DNA of 64,000 bases from positions 1,612,001-1,676,000 of the forward strand of contig NZ_NFUU01000001.1 of the NCBI RefSeq assembly GCF_002127265.1, in the 5' to 3' direction. The notes under the pieces were generated by a model. It ran no database searches. It was given only the letters and a program-made list of their open reading frames with translations, and was not told the origin of the DNA. Shown here in pieces: positions 46,006 through 53,287 of this stretch. The position numbers and the translations under genes were made by a program. How positions within the stretch are numbered: position 1 is the stretch's first letter; each line of letters starts with the position of its first letter. The stretch is from Hydrogenophaga sp. IBVHS1. Lineage in GTDB: Bacteria; Pseudomonadota; Gammaproteobacteria; Burkholderiales; Burkholderiaceae_C.

Positions 46006-46911
46006 ATGATTCAGGATTTCAAGGGCAAGACGGCCGTGCTCACGGGCGCGGGATCGGGCTTCGGCCTGGAGTGCGCACGCATCGGCGCGAAGCTGGGCAT
46101 GAACCTCGTGCTGGTGGACGTGCAGCAGGACGCGCTGGACAAGGCCACCGCCGAGATCGAGGCCACCGGTGTGCGCGTGCTCTCGCGCAAGGTGGACGTG
46201 TCGGACCAGGCGCAGATGGAAGCCCTGGCTGCCGACGTGCAGAAGACTTTCGGCGCGCCGCACTTCGTCTTCAACAACGCGGGTGTCGGCTCGGGTGGTC
46301 TCATCTGGGAGAACTCGGTGAAGGACTGGGAGTGGGTGCTGGGCGTGAACCTGTGGGGCGTGGTGCATGGCGTGCGCCTCTTCACACCCATGATGCTGGC
46401 CGCCGCCAAGGCCGATCCCTCCTGGCGCGGCCACATCGTCAACACCGCCAGCATGGCCGGGCTCCTCACGCCGCCCAACATGGGCATCTACAACGTGAGC
46501 AAGCACGCCGTAGTGAGCCTCACTGAAACGCTCTACCAGGACCTGAAGCTGGTGAGTGACCAGCTGAGTGCCAGCGTGCTCTGCCCGTATTTCGTGCCCA
46601 CCGGCATCAGCCAGAGCCACCGCAACAAGCCGGCCGATCTGGCCAGCGAGCAAGCCACGCAGAGCCAGATGATCGGGCAGGCCATGAGCGACAAGGCCGT
46701 GAGCTCGGGCAAGGTGACGGCGGCTGAAGTGGCGCAACTGGTGTTCGATGCCATCAGCGCGGACCGCTTCTACATCTTCAGCCACCCGCGTGCGCTGGGC
46801 AATGTGCGAGCGCGCATGGAAGGCATCGTGAACCAGACCAACCCGGCCGATCCGTTTCATGAGCGGCCCGAGATTGGCGTCGGTTTGCGGGCGGCGCTGC
46901 GCGCCGTGTAG
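46006..46911 (+). CDS. Short-chain dehydrogenase/reductase (SDR), second
   Basis: This 301-residue classical-to-extended SDR has the nucleotide-binding motif TGAGSGFGLE, FNNAG, the catalytic Ser in VNTASMAGLL and Tyr/Lys in IYNVSKHAV. The C-terminal tail (about 190-301) is longer than in the first SDR and carries SQMIGQAMSDKAVSSGKVTAAEVAQLVFDAI, common in SDRs of lipid and side-chain metabolism. AACAGGAGACACGG is a strong Shine-Dalgarno. It is the last clear catabolic gene of the island. The DNA-repair gene follows 2 nt after its stop. Confidence 0.92.
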   Translation: MIQDFKGKTAVLTGAGSGFGLECARIGAKLGMNLVLVDVQQDALDKATAEIEATGVRVLSRKVDVSDQAQMEALAADVQKTFGAPHFVFNNAGVGSGGLIWENSVKDWEWVLGVNLWGVVHGVRLFTPMMLAAAKADPSWRGHIVNTASMAGLLTPPNMGIYNVSKHAVVSLTETLYQDLKLVSDQLSASVLCPYFVPTGISQSHRNKPADLASEQATQSQMIGQAMSDKAVSSGKVTAAEVAQLVFDAISADRFYIFSHPRALGNVRARMEGIVNQTNPADPFHERPEIGVGLRAALRAV

Positions 46912-46913
46912 GC

Positions 46914-47471
46914 ATGGGCGAGGGCGGTCACGCGCTGTTCGACACCGCCATCGGTGTGTGCGGCATTGCGTGGGGCCCTGGCGGCATCGTGGCGGTGCAG
47001 TTGCCCGAATCCGATGCGGCACGCACCCGCATGCGTCTGCTCAAAGGTTTGCCTGAATCGCCGGAAGAGCCGGTGCCACCCGCCGAGGTACAAGCCGCCA
47101 TCGAGGGCATCCGGGCACTGCTCGGCGGCGAGACCCGCGACCTGCGCGAGATCGCGCTCAACATGGACCGCCTCACGCCGTTCCAGCGCGATGTGTACGC
47201 CATGGCTCGCGGCATTCCGCCCGGCCAGACGCTGACCTACGGCGACGTGGCCAGGGCGCTCGGCGATCCCGGCCTGGCCCGTGCCGTGGGGCAGGCGCTG
47301 GGTCACAACCCCTTTGCGCCCATCGTGCCTTGCCATCGCGTGCTCGCCGCTGGCGCGCGCTCGGGCGGCTTCTCGGCCGGTGGCGGAGTGGCCACCAAGT
47401 TGCGCATGCTGCAGATCGAGCGCGCCCGCTTCGGCGATGCACCTGGCCTTTTCGATGAGGTGCCATCATGA
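46914..47471 (+). CDS. ogt: Methylated-DNA-[protein]-cysteine S-methyltransferase
   Basis: This 185-residue suicide repair enzyme takes alkyl groups from O6-alkylguanine. The acceptor Cys140 is in [10 protein letters not shown]. The DNA-binding helix region is [30 protein letters not shown], and [20 protein letters not shown] is the family core. The N-terminal domain is short, as in Ogt-type enzymes. The AraC-type gene that overlaps it (ATG 47468 against stop 47471) recalls the Ada regulon, but this protein has no Ada-like N-terminal zinc domain. Confidence 0.93.
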   Translation: MGEGGHALFDTAIGVCGIAWGPGGIVAVQLPESDAARTRMRLLKGLPESPEEPVPPAEVQAAIEGIRALLGGETRDLREIALNMDRLTPFQRDVYAMARGIPPGQTLTYGDVARALGDPGLARAVGQALGHNPFAPIVPCHRVLAAGARSGGFSAGGGVATKLRMLQIERARFGDAPGLFDEVPS

Positions 47472-48388
47472 TCAGCGCCCGGGAGCTGAAGGCTGGTCCC
47501 ATTCGCGTGATGGATTTCCGGTGCAGCGCCAGTCCCGCAGAGCGGCCGTTCACCGAGGTGCACCAGGGCTACTCGGTGTCCTATGTGCGCAAGGGCAGCT
47601 TCGGCTACCGCACGCGGGGCGAGTCGTACGAACTGGTGGCCGGTTCGGTGCTGGTGGGTCATCCAGGTGACGAATTCATGTGCACGCACGACCATCACGT
47701 TTGTGGTGACGAGTGCCTGTCGTTCCATTTCTCGCCGCGTTTTGTGGAGCTGGTGGGTGGCGACCGGCACCATTGGCGCGCGCGCGGCCTGCCACCGCTG
47801 CCGGAGCTGATGGTGCTCGGTGAACTGGCGCAGGCGGTGGCCGGCGGGCACAGCGATGCCGGGCTGGACGAGGTGGGTCTTGAGTTTGCCTCGCGCTTCA
47901 TCGATGTAGCGACGGGTTGCAAGCTTGCGCCGCAGACGGCCAGCGACCGCGACCGCAGGCGCGCGGTGGAAGCCGCGATGTGGATCGCCGCACATTCGCA
48001 GGAGGACATCGACCTCGACCGTGTGGCAGATGAAGTGGCCTTGAGCCCGTTCCATTTCCTGCGGGTTTTCTCGCGCGTGCTGGGCGTCACGCCGCATCAA
48101 TACCTGGTGCGCTCAAGGTTGCGCCACTCGGCGCGGCTGCTGGTCGAAAGCGAGCAGGCGGTGACCGACGTGGCGCTGGAGGTGGGCTACGGCGATCTCA
48201 GCAATTTCGTGCGCAGCTTCCACCGCGCGGCCGGCATGTCGCCCGGCACGTTTCGCCAGTCGGCCCGCCATGGCCGCAGGAAAGACCGCAAGATTCTCCA
48301 AGACCGCCTGGCCGCCTTGATCGACGATGACCGCTTGATCCACCCATCCAGCAGGAAACCATCGCCATGTACGACCACCTCGGATTGA
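47468..48388 (+). CDS. AraC-family transcriptional regulator
   Basis: This 306-residue regulator has an N-terminal cupin-like sensor region (about 1-110: [38 protein letters not shown]) and a C-terminal double helix-turn-helix (about 175-275: [38 protein letters not shown] and [33 protein letters not shown]). His/Cys residues near the sensor ([12 protein letters not shown]) could bind a metal or ligand. It overlaps the ogt stop and the start of the VOC gene, so the three form a tight operon. The likely targets are its neighbours; the inducer is unknown. Confidence 0.9.
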   Translation: MISARELKAGPIRVMDFRCSASPAERPFTEVHQGYSVSYVRKGSFGYRTRGESYELVAGSVLVGHPGDEFMCTHDHHVCGDECLSFHFSPRFVELVGGDRHHWRARGLPPLPELMVLGELAQAVAGGHSDAGLDEVGLEFASRFIDVATGCKLAPQTASDRDRRRAVEAAMWIAAHSQEDIDLDRVADEVALSPFHFLRVFSRVLGVTPHQYLVRSRLRHSARLLVESEQAVTDVALEVGYGDLSNFVRSFHRAAGMSPGTFRQSARHGRRKDRKILQDRLAALIDDDRLIHPSSRKPSPCTTTSD

Positions 48389-48726
48389 AAGTCCACGACC
48401 TCGCTGCCAGCCTCCGTTTTTATGAAGCTGCGCTCGCTCCCCTCGGCCACGTGCTGGGTTCACACGACGACACCTATGCGGGCCTTGGCCCCAGGGACGC
48501 GCCCGCGCTCTGGCTGTATGCCACGCCGAACGCCAAAGGGCCGGGCGTGCACATTGCATTCCGTGCTGAAACCCACGCGCAGGTGGATGCGTTTTACCGA
48601 GCGGGGCTCAAGGCGGGGGCGACCGACAACGGTGGGCCAGGCCCACGGCCCGACTACAGCCCGACCTACTACGCGGCGTTCCTGATCGACCCCGACGGCA
48701 ACAACGTCGAAGCGGTCTGCCCCTGA
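48367..48726 (+). CDS. VOC (glyoxalase/bleomycin-resistance-like) family protein
   Basis: This 119-residue two-repeat VOC fold protein opens [28 protein letters not shown]. Candidate metal ligands are His4, His in VHIAFRAE and Glu in NNVEAVCP. The function is not predicted beyond a metal-dependent lyase, isomerase or binding role. The first 22 bases overlap the 3' end of the AraC gene in another frame, so the two are coupled. The stop is 6 nt from the convergent antiporter gene. Confidence 0.88.
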   Translation: MYDHLGLKVHDLAASLRFYEAALAPLGHVLGSHDDTYAGLGPRDAPALWLYATPNAKGPGVHIAFRAETHAQVDAFYRAGLKAGATDNGGPGPRPDYSPTYYAAFLIDPDGNNVEAVCP

Positions 48727-48732
48727 GCGGGC

Positions 48733-50520
48733 CTAGGTGGCCGGCTGCGCTTCTTCTGATCCCGGGTCCTTCTTCACCCGGTTGCCCAGCACCAGCGCGC
48801 GGCCGGCAAACATCCCGCCGGCAGCCTCCAGGTCCATGCGCTCGGCATCGCGCCGGCGCAGGTGCTCCATCACTGCGTCGGCTTCTTCCTCGGCCGCGCC
48901 CAGCGTGAGCACGGCCTGGCGGCCCATGGACATGGCCGATTCGAAGGTCTCGCGCACGAGGAAGCCCGCATCGGCCTTGCGCAGTTCCAGCACGTGTTCG
49001 CGGTCGAAGGCGCGGATCAGCAGCTCGGCATGGGGGAATTCGGTCTTGGCCAGGTGCGCGATGCGGGTGGCGGCTTCCTTGTTGTCCAGGCACACCAGAA
49101 TGGCCTGGGCCGCATGGGCGCCGGCCGCGTGCAGCACGTCGGCACGGCAGCCGTCGCCGTAGTACACCTTGAAGCCGTAGGCCTCGGCGTCGCGAATCAT
49201 CTGCACGTTGTTGTCGATGATGGTGATGCTGGCGCCGCGCGCGATCACGCCCTGGCTGGCGATCTGCCCGAACCGGCCAAAGCCGATCACCAGCACGCTG
49301 GCCACCTGGCCGTCGACCTTCTCCACGCCGTCCAGCGAAACGCCGCTGTCCTTCGCGGTGAGGCGCTTGTGCACCAGCACCACCAGTGGCGTAAGCGCCA
49401 TCGACAGCACCACGATGGCCGTCATGTTGGCGTTGACCACCGGATCGATCACGCGCGCACCGAGTGCGGCGGCGAACAGCACGAAGGCGAATTCACCGCC
49501 TTGTGCCATGAGCACCGCGCGGTCCAGCGCATCGGCGTGCGAGCTTTTTGCGAAGCGCGCCACGCCGTAGATGCACAGTCCCTTGACGATCATCATCGCG
49601 ATCACGCCGGCCACGATGATGGGCCAGTTGGAGGCGACGGCGGCCAGGTCGAGCGACATGCCCACGCTCAGGAAGAACAAGCCCAGCAGCAGGCCCCGGA
49701 AGGGTTCGATGTCGGCTTCAAGCTGGTGGCGGAAAGTGGATTCGGAGAGCAGCACGCCGGCCAGGAAAGCACCCATCGCCATCGACAGCCCGCCGACCTG
49801 CATCAACAGCGCGGCACCCAGCACCACCAGCAGCGCGGCGGCCGTCATGACCTCGCGCGCCTTGGCGTTGGCCAGAATGCGGAAGAGGGGGTTGAGCAGC
49901 CACACGCCGGCCGCCACCAGCGCCACCAGTGAGCCCAGCGCCAGGCCGATGGTGGCCAGACGCGACGACTCGGTGGCGGCTTGCTGGCCGAGGTCGGGCG
50001 CCATGAAGGTCACCACGGCCAGCAAGGGCACGATCAGCAGGTCTTCGAACAGCAGGATGGCAACAATCTTCTGCCCGCGCGGCTGTGCGATGTCGCCGCG
50101 CTCGCCGAGCAGCTGCATCACCACCGCCGTGGAGGTAAGCACGAAGCCCATGGCGCTCACGAACGAAACCGGCAGCGAAAAACCAAAGGCCAGCCCCACC
50201 CCGGTGAGCAGCAAGCCGCACACCACCACCTGCAGGCTGCCCAGCCCGAAGATGGCGCGGCGCAAGCTCCACAGGTGAGAAGGCTGCATCTCCAACCCGA
50301 TGACGAAGAGGTACATCACCACACCGAGTTCGGCCGTGTGCAGGATGGTGGCGGGGTCGCTGATGAGCGCCATGCCGAACGGCCCGATGGCCAGCCCGGC
50401 GGCCAGGTACCCAAGCACGGAACCCAGGCCGAGGCGTTTGAACAGCGGCACCGCCACCACGGCCGCACCCAGCAATGTCACGACCTTGAGCAAGTCGCCC
50501 GCGCTGCCTTCCACGGCCAT
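48733..50520 (-). CDS. Monovalent cation:proton antiporter-2 (KefB/KefC-type)
   Basis: This 595-residue CPA2 antiporter has an N-terminal membrane domain (about 12 helices, 1-390: GSVLGYLAAGLAIGPFG, FVLTSTAVVMQLLGERGD, MAMGAFLAGVLLSEST, QGGEFAFVLFAAALG) and a cytosolic TrkA-N NAD-binding domain (from about 405: VLVIGFGRFGQIASQGVIARGASITIIDNN). It probably exports potassium, gated by a nucleotide or glutathione adduct in relatives. ATG 50520 was chosen because GAGGGG precedes it and it begins MAVEGSAGDLLK before the first helix. It is divergent from the Bcr-type exporter with about 100 bp between them. Confidence 0.93.
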   Translation of the reverse strand: MAVEGSAGDLLKVVTLLGAAVVAVPLFKRLGLGSVLGYLAAGLAIGPFGMALISDPATILHTAELGVVMYLFVIGLEMQPSHLWSLRRAIFGLGSLQVVVCGLLLTGVGLAFGFSLPVSFVSAMGFVLTSTAVVMQLLGERGDIAQPRGQKIVAILLFEDLLIVPLLAVVTFMAPDLGQQAATESSRLATIGLALGSLVALVAAGVWLLNPLFRILANAKAREVMTAAALLVVLGAALLMQVGGLSMAMGAFLAGVLLSESTFRHQLEADIEPFRGLLLGLFFLSVGMSLDLAAVASNWPIIVAGVIAMMIVKGLCIYGVARFAKSSHADALDRAVLMAQGGEFAFVLFAAALGARVIDPVVNANMTAIVVLSMALTPLVVLVHKRLTAKDSGVSLDGVEKVDGQVASVLVIGFGRFGQIASQGVIARGASITIIDNNVQMIRDAEAYGFKVYYGDGCRADVLHAAGAHAAQAILVCLDNKEAATRIAHLAKTEFPHAELLIRAFDREHVLELRKADAGFLVRETFESAMSMGRQAVLTLGAAEEEADAVMEHLRRRDAERMDLEAAGGMFAGRALVLGNRVKKDPGSEEAQPAT

Positions 50521-50608
50521 GGTGGAGCCCCTCTGTGGTTGTTGAATCGCGAAATTGTGACGCAAGCCGCGCGCCAGCCCCACATCAGCAAGGAATGCGT
50601 GCCACGGC

Positions 50609-50614
50609 GACAAT
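50609..50614 (+). promoter_or_regulatory. -10-like box for the Bcr-type exporter, possible leaderless promoter
   Basis: GACAAT is followed by 7 nt and then the ATG at 50622. There is no Shine-Dalgarno at that ATG. The spacing matches that at map, yciB, the patatin gene and trhO, which also supports 50622 over 50595 as the start. Confidence 0.45.
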
Positions 50615-50621
50615 CGTCCCC

Positions 50622-51836
50622 ATGCGTTCTTCTGGTTTCTTTCGGATCGCCCTGATCCTCGGCCTGCTTTCGGCCATCGGTCCCTTCGCCATCGACATGT
50701 ACCTGCCCGCGCTGCCCGCCATCGGCAGCAGCCTGGGCGCGCCGGTGGGCCAGGTGCAATGGACCCTCACCGCTTTCTTCATTTCGCTCGGCGTCGGCCA
50801 GTTGTTCTATGGGCCGGTCTCCGACATGGTGGGGCGCAAGCCCCCGCTGTACTTCGGCCTGGGGCTGTTTGCGCTGGCCAGCGTGGGCTGCGCGCTCACC
50901 AGCGACGTGCAGACGCTGGTAGCGCTGCGCTTCCTGCAGGGTCTGGGTGCGGCCGCCGGCATGGCGATTCCGCGCGCGGTGGTGCGCGATCTGCACACCG
51001 GCAACGAGGCCGCGCGCATCATGTCGCTGCTGATGCTGGTGTTCAGCGTCTCTCCCATACTCGCGCCGCTGGTGGGCAGCGGCGTGATCGCCCTCACGGG
51101 CTGGCGTGGTGTGTTCTGGGCCGTGGCGCTGGCTTCGGTGGCGGGTCTCGCGCTGGTGTATGGCGCCCTCACGGAAACGCGCACCCAGGCCGACCGGCTG
51201 GAAAGCAGCCTGGGCAGTGCCTTGCGCTCGTACGGCGTGCTGCTGCGTGATCGGCACTACCTGGGCCTGGTGGGCATCGCCAGCACCGCACTGGCCGGCT
51301 TCTTTGTCTACCTGGCCGGCTCGCCCTTCGTGATGATCGACCACTACGGCCTCACCCCCACGCAGTACAGCCTGGCTTTCGGCGTCAACGCGGCGGCTTT
51401 CTTCGGCGCCGCGCAATGCACCGCGCTGCTGGGCCGGCGCTTCGGGCTGGTGAACCTGGTGAAGGGTGCGGCCACCGCCTCGGGCGTCACCATGACCCTG
51501 CTGTTGATCTACTACCTGGCGGGTGGTGACAGTTTGTGGGTGCTGATCGCGCTGTACTTCGTGGCCAGCGGCTTCATGGGTCTGGTGATCCCGACCACCT
51601 CGGTGCTGGCGCTGGAGCAGCATGGCGCGATTGCCGGTACGGCATCGGCGCTGATGGGAACCCTGCAGATGCTGGGCGGCGCGCTCGCCATGGCACTGGT
51701 CAGCCTGTTCGCCAACGGGCAGCCCCTGCCCATGGTGGTGGGCATGGCCATCGGTGCCCTGATCGGCGTGGCGCTGACCTGGCTCACGCTCGGTGGGGCC
51801 GTTGCAGCAGGGAACGCACGCGGAGTTCGCGGTTGA
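50622..51836 (+). CDS. Bcr/CflA-family multidrug exporter (MFS)
   Basis: This 404-residue inner-membrane MFS exporter has about 12 helices. The family motifs are IGPFAIDMYLPALPAI, the loop 2-3 motif GPVSDMVGRKPPLYFGL (RxGRR-like), RFLQGLGAAAGMAIPRAVVRDLH and SLLMLVFSVSPILAPLVG. ATG 50622 gives MRSSGFFRIALILGLL, directly before helix 1; an ATG at 50595 would add nine residues. The stop overlaps the TTG start of the second MFS gene. Confidence 0.92.
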   Translation: MRSSGFFRIALILGLLSAIGPFAIDMYLPALPAIGSSLGAPVGQVQWTLTAFFISLGVGQLFYGPVSDMVGRKPPLYFGLGLFALASVGCALTSDVQTLVALRFLQGLGAAAGMAIPRAVVRDLHTGNEAARIMSLLMLVFSVSPILAPLVGSGVIALTGWRGVFWAVALASVAGLALVYGALTETRTQADRLESSLGSALRSYGVLLRDRHYLGLVGIASTALAGFFVYLAGSPFVMIDHYGLTPTQYSLAFGVNAAAFFGAAQCTALLGRRFGLVNLVKGAATASGVTMTLLLIYYLAGGDSLWVLIALYFVASGFMGLVIPTTSVLALEQHGAIAGTASALMGTLQMLGGALAMALVSLFANGQPLPMVVGMAIGALIGVALTWLTLGGAVAAGNARGVRG

Positions 51837-53227
51837 ACCCAGCGGTTGCCGACGGTTTGCCGCCCGCCCAGCGCTGGCGCGCGGTGGTGGTGATCATGCT
51901 GGGCATATCGATGTCGGTGCTGGACGGCAGCATCGTCAACCTGGCGTTGCCCGGCATTGCGCGCGAGATGAACGCACCCGCCTCGCAGGCAATCTGGGTC
52001 GTCAACGCCTACCAGATCGCCATGCTGGTCATGCTGCTGCCACTGGCCTCGCTCGGAGACCGGCTGGGCTACCGGCGTGTCTACCTGGTGGGCATGGCAC
52101 TGTTTGTGCTGGCCTCGCTGGCCGCAGCACTGGCCACCACCTTGCCCATGCTGGCCACAGCGCGCGGGCTTCAGGGCCTGGGTGCGGCTGGTGTGCTGAG
52201 CGTCAACACCGCGCTGGTGCGGCTGGTCTACCCCAGCGTGCGGCTCGGCCGTGGCATGGCGCTGAACTCCATGGTGGTGGCCACCTCGGCCATGGCGGGG
52301 CCCTCGGTGGCGGCCGCCATTCTTTCCGTGGCGTCGTGGCCCTGGCTCTTTGCGCTCAATCTGCCATTGGGCCTGCTCACCATCTGGCTGGGCCGGCGGG
52401 CTCTGCCGGCCAACCCGCTGCACGCGGCCATGCCACCGCGCCTTTCGGTGCTCGACGTGCTGCTCAACATCCTCATGTTCACGCTGGTGTTTCTCGCGGT
52501 TGAGCAGCTCGGCGTGCGGGGTGCATCGAGCAACGGCGCTTCGCCCACTGGCTGGGCTCTGCTGCTGGCGGGCGTGCTGGTGGGCGTTTTCTACCTGCGC
52601 CGGCAATTGCACCAGGCGGCGCCGCTGTTTCCGGTGGACCTGTTTCGCATGCCCGTGTTTGCCCTGTCGATGGGGGCATCGCTGGGCGCCTTCTGTGCGC
52701 AGATGCTGGCCTTTCTGGCCTTGCCATTCCTGTTGCTGGAGGTGCATGGGCGCAGCCACGTGCAAGCCGGCCTGCTTCTCACGGCATGGCCCCTGGCCAC
52801 CGCCGTGGTGGCACCCGTGGCCGGCCGACTCATCGGCCGCTACCCGGCGGGCTGGCTGGGTGGCGTCGGCATGGCGGTATTCGCCACAGGGCTGGCGCTG
52901 CTGGCCCTGATGCCGGCGCAACCGGCCAGCGCAGACATGGTCTGGCGCATGGCCCTGTGCGGCGCTGGCTTCGCACTGTTCCAGTCGCCCAACAACCACA
53001 CCATCGTCACCACCGCGCCTTTGCACCGCAGCGGCGCGGCCAGCGGCATGCTGGGCACGGCCCGGCTCACCGGGCAGACGCTGGGCGCGGTGATGCTGGC
53101 GGCGATCTACGCGGTGTGGAACCAGCACGACGGGCGGGGCGAAACGATTGCGCTGTGGCTGGCGGCGGGGTGTGCGCTGCTCGCTGGTGTGAGCAGTTCG
53201 CTTCGGGTACGCGCCAGCAGAAGCTGA
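51833..53227 (+). CDS. MFS exporter, DHA2-type (14-helix)
   Basis: This 464-residue major facilitator is predicted to have about 14 helices. It opens RWRAVVVIMLGISMSVLDGSIVNLALPGIAREMNA, with the Asp of helix 1, and carries LGDRLGYRRVYLVGMALFVLAS (motif A) and ARGLQGLGAAGVLSVNTAL (motif B). These are drug-export signatures of the DHA2 (EmrB/QacA) group. The start is taken as TTG 51833, which overlaps the preceding stop as TTGA; no ATG lies before helix 1. The gene is translated with the Bcr-type gene. Substrate unknown. Confidence 0.9.
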   Translation: MNPAVADGLPPAQRWRAVVVIMLGISMSVLDGSIVNLALPGIAREMNAPASQAIWVVNAYQIAMLVMLLPLASLGDRLGYRRVYLVGMALFVLASLAAALATTLPMLATARGLQGLGAAGVLSVNTALVRLVYPSVRLGRGMALNSMVVATSAMAGPSVAAAILSVASWPWLFALNLPLGLLTIWLGRRALPANPLHAAMPPRLSVLDVLLNILMFTLVFLAVEQLGVRGASSNGASPTGWALLLAGVLVGVFYLRRQLHQAAPLFPVDLFRMPVFALSMGASLGAFCAQMLAFLALPFLLLEVHGRSHVQAGLLLTAWPLATAVVAPVAGRLIGRYPAGWLGGVGMAVFATGLALLALMPAQPASADMVWRMALCGAGFALFQSPNNHTIVTTAPLHRSGAASGMLGTARLTGQTLGAVMLAAIYAVWNQHDGRGETIALWLAAGCALLAGVSSSLRVRASRS

Positions 53228-53287
53228 AAAGGGTCGGGGAAGGGCGTGTGGCAAACTTCCGCGCTTCGCGTTTTCATATCGGTTCGA

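Noticed and set aside
42914-47471. AidB-like dehydrogenase and ogt read as an alkylation-response (Ada-like) regulon
   Set aside because: The two genes are 2.4 kb apart with unrelated genes between, and the methyltransferase lacks the Ada zinc domain; a metabolic role for the AidB-like enzyme fits the neighbours better.
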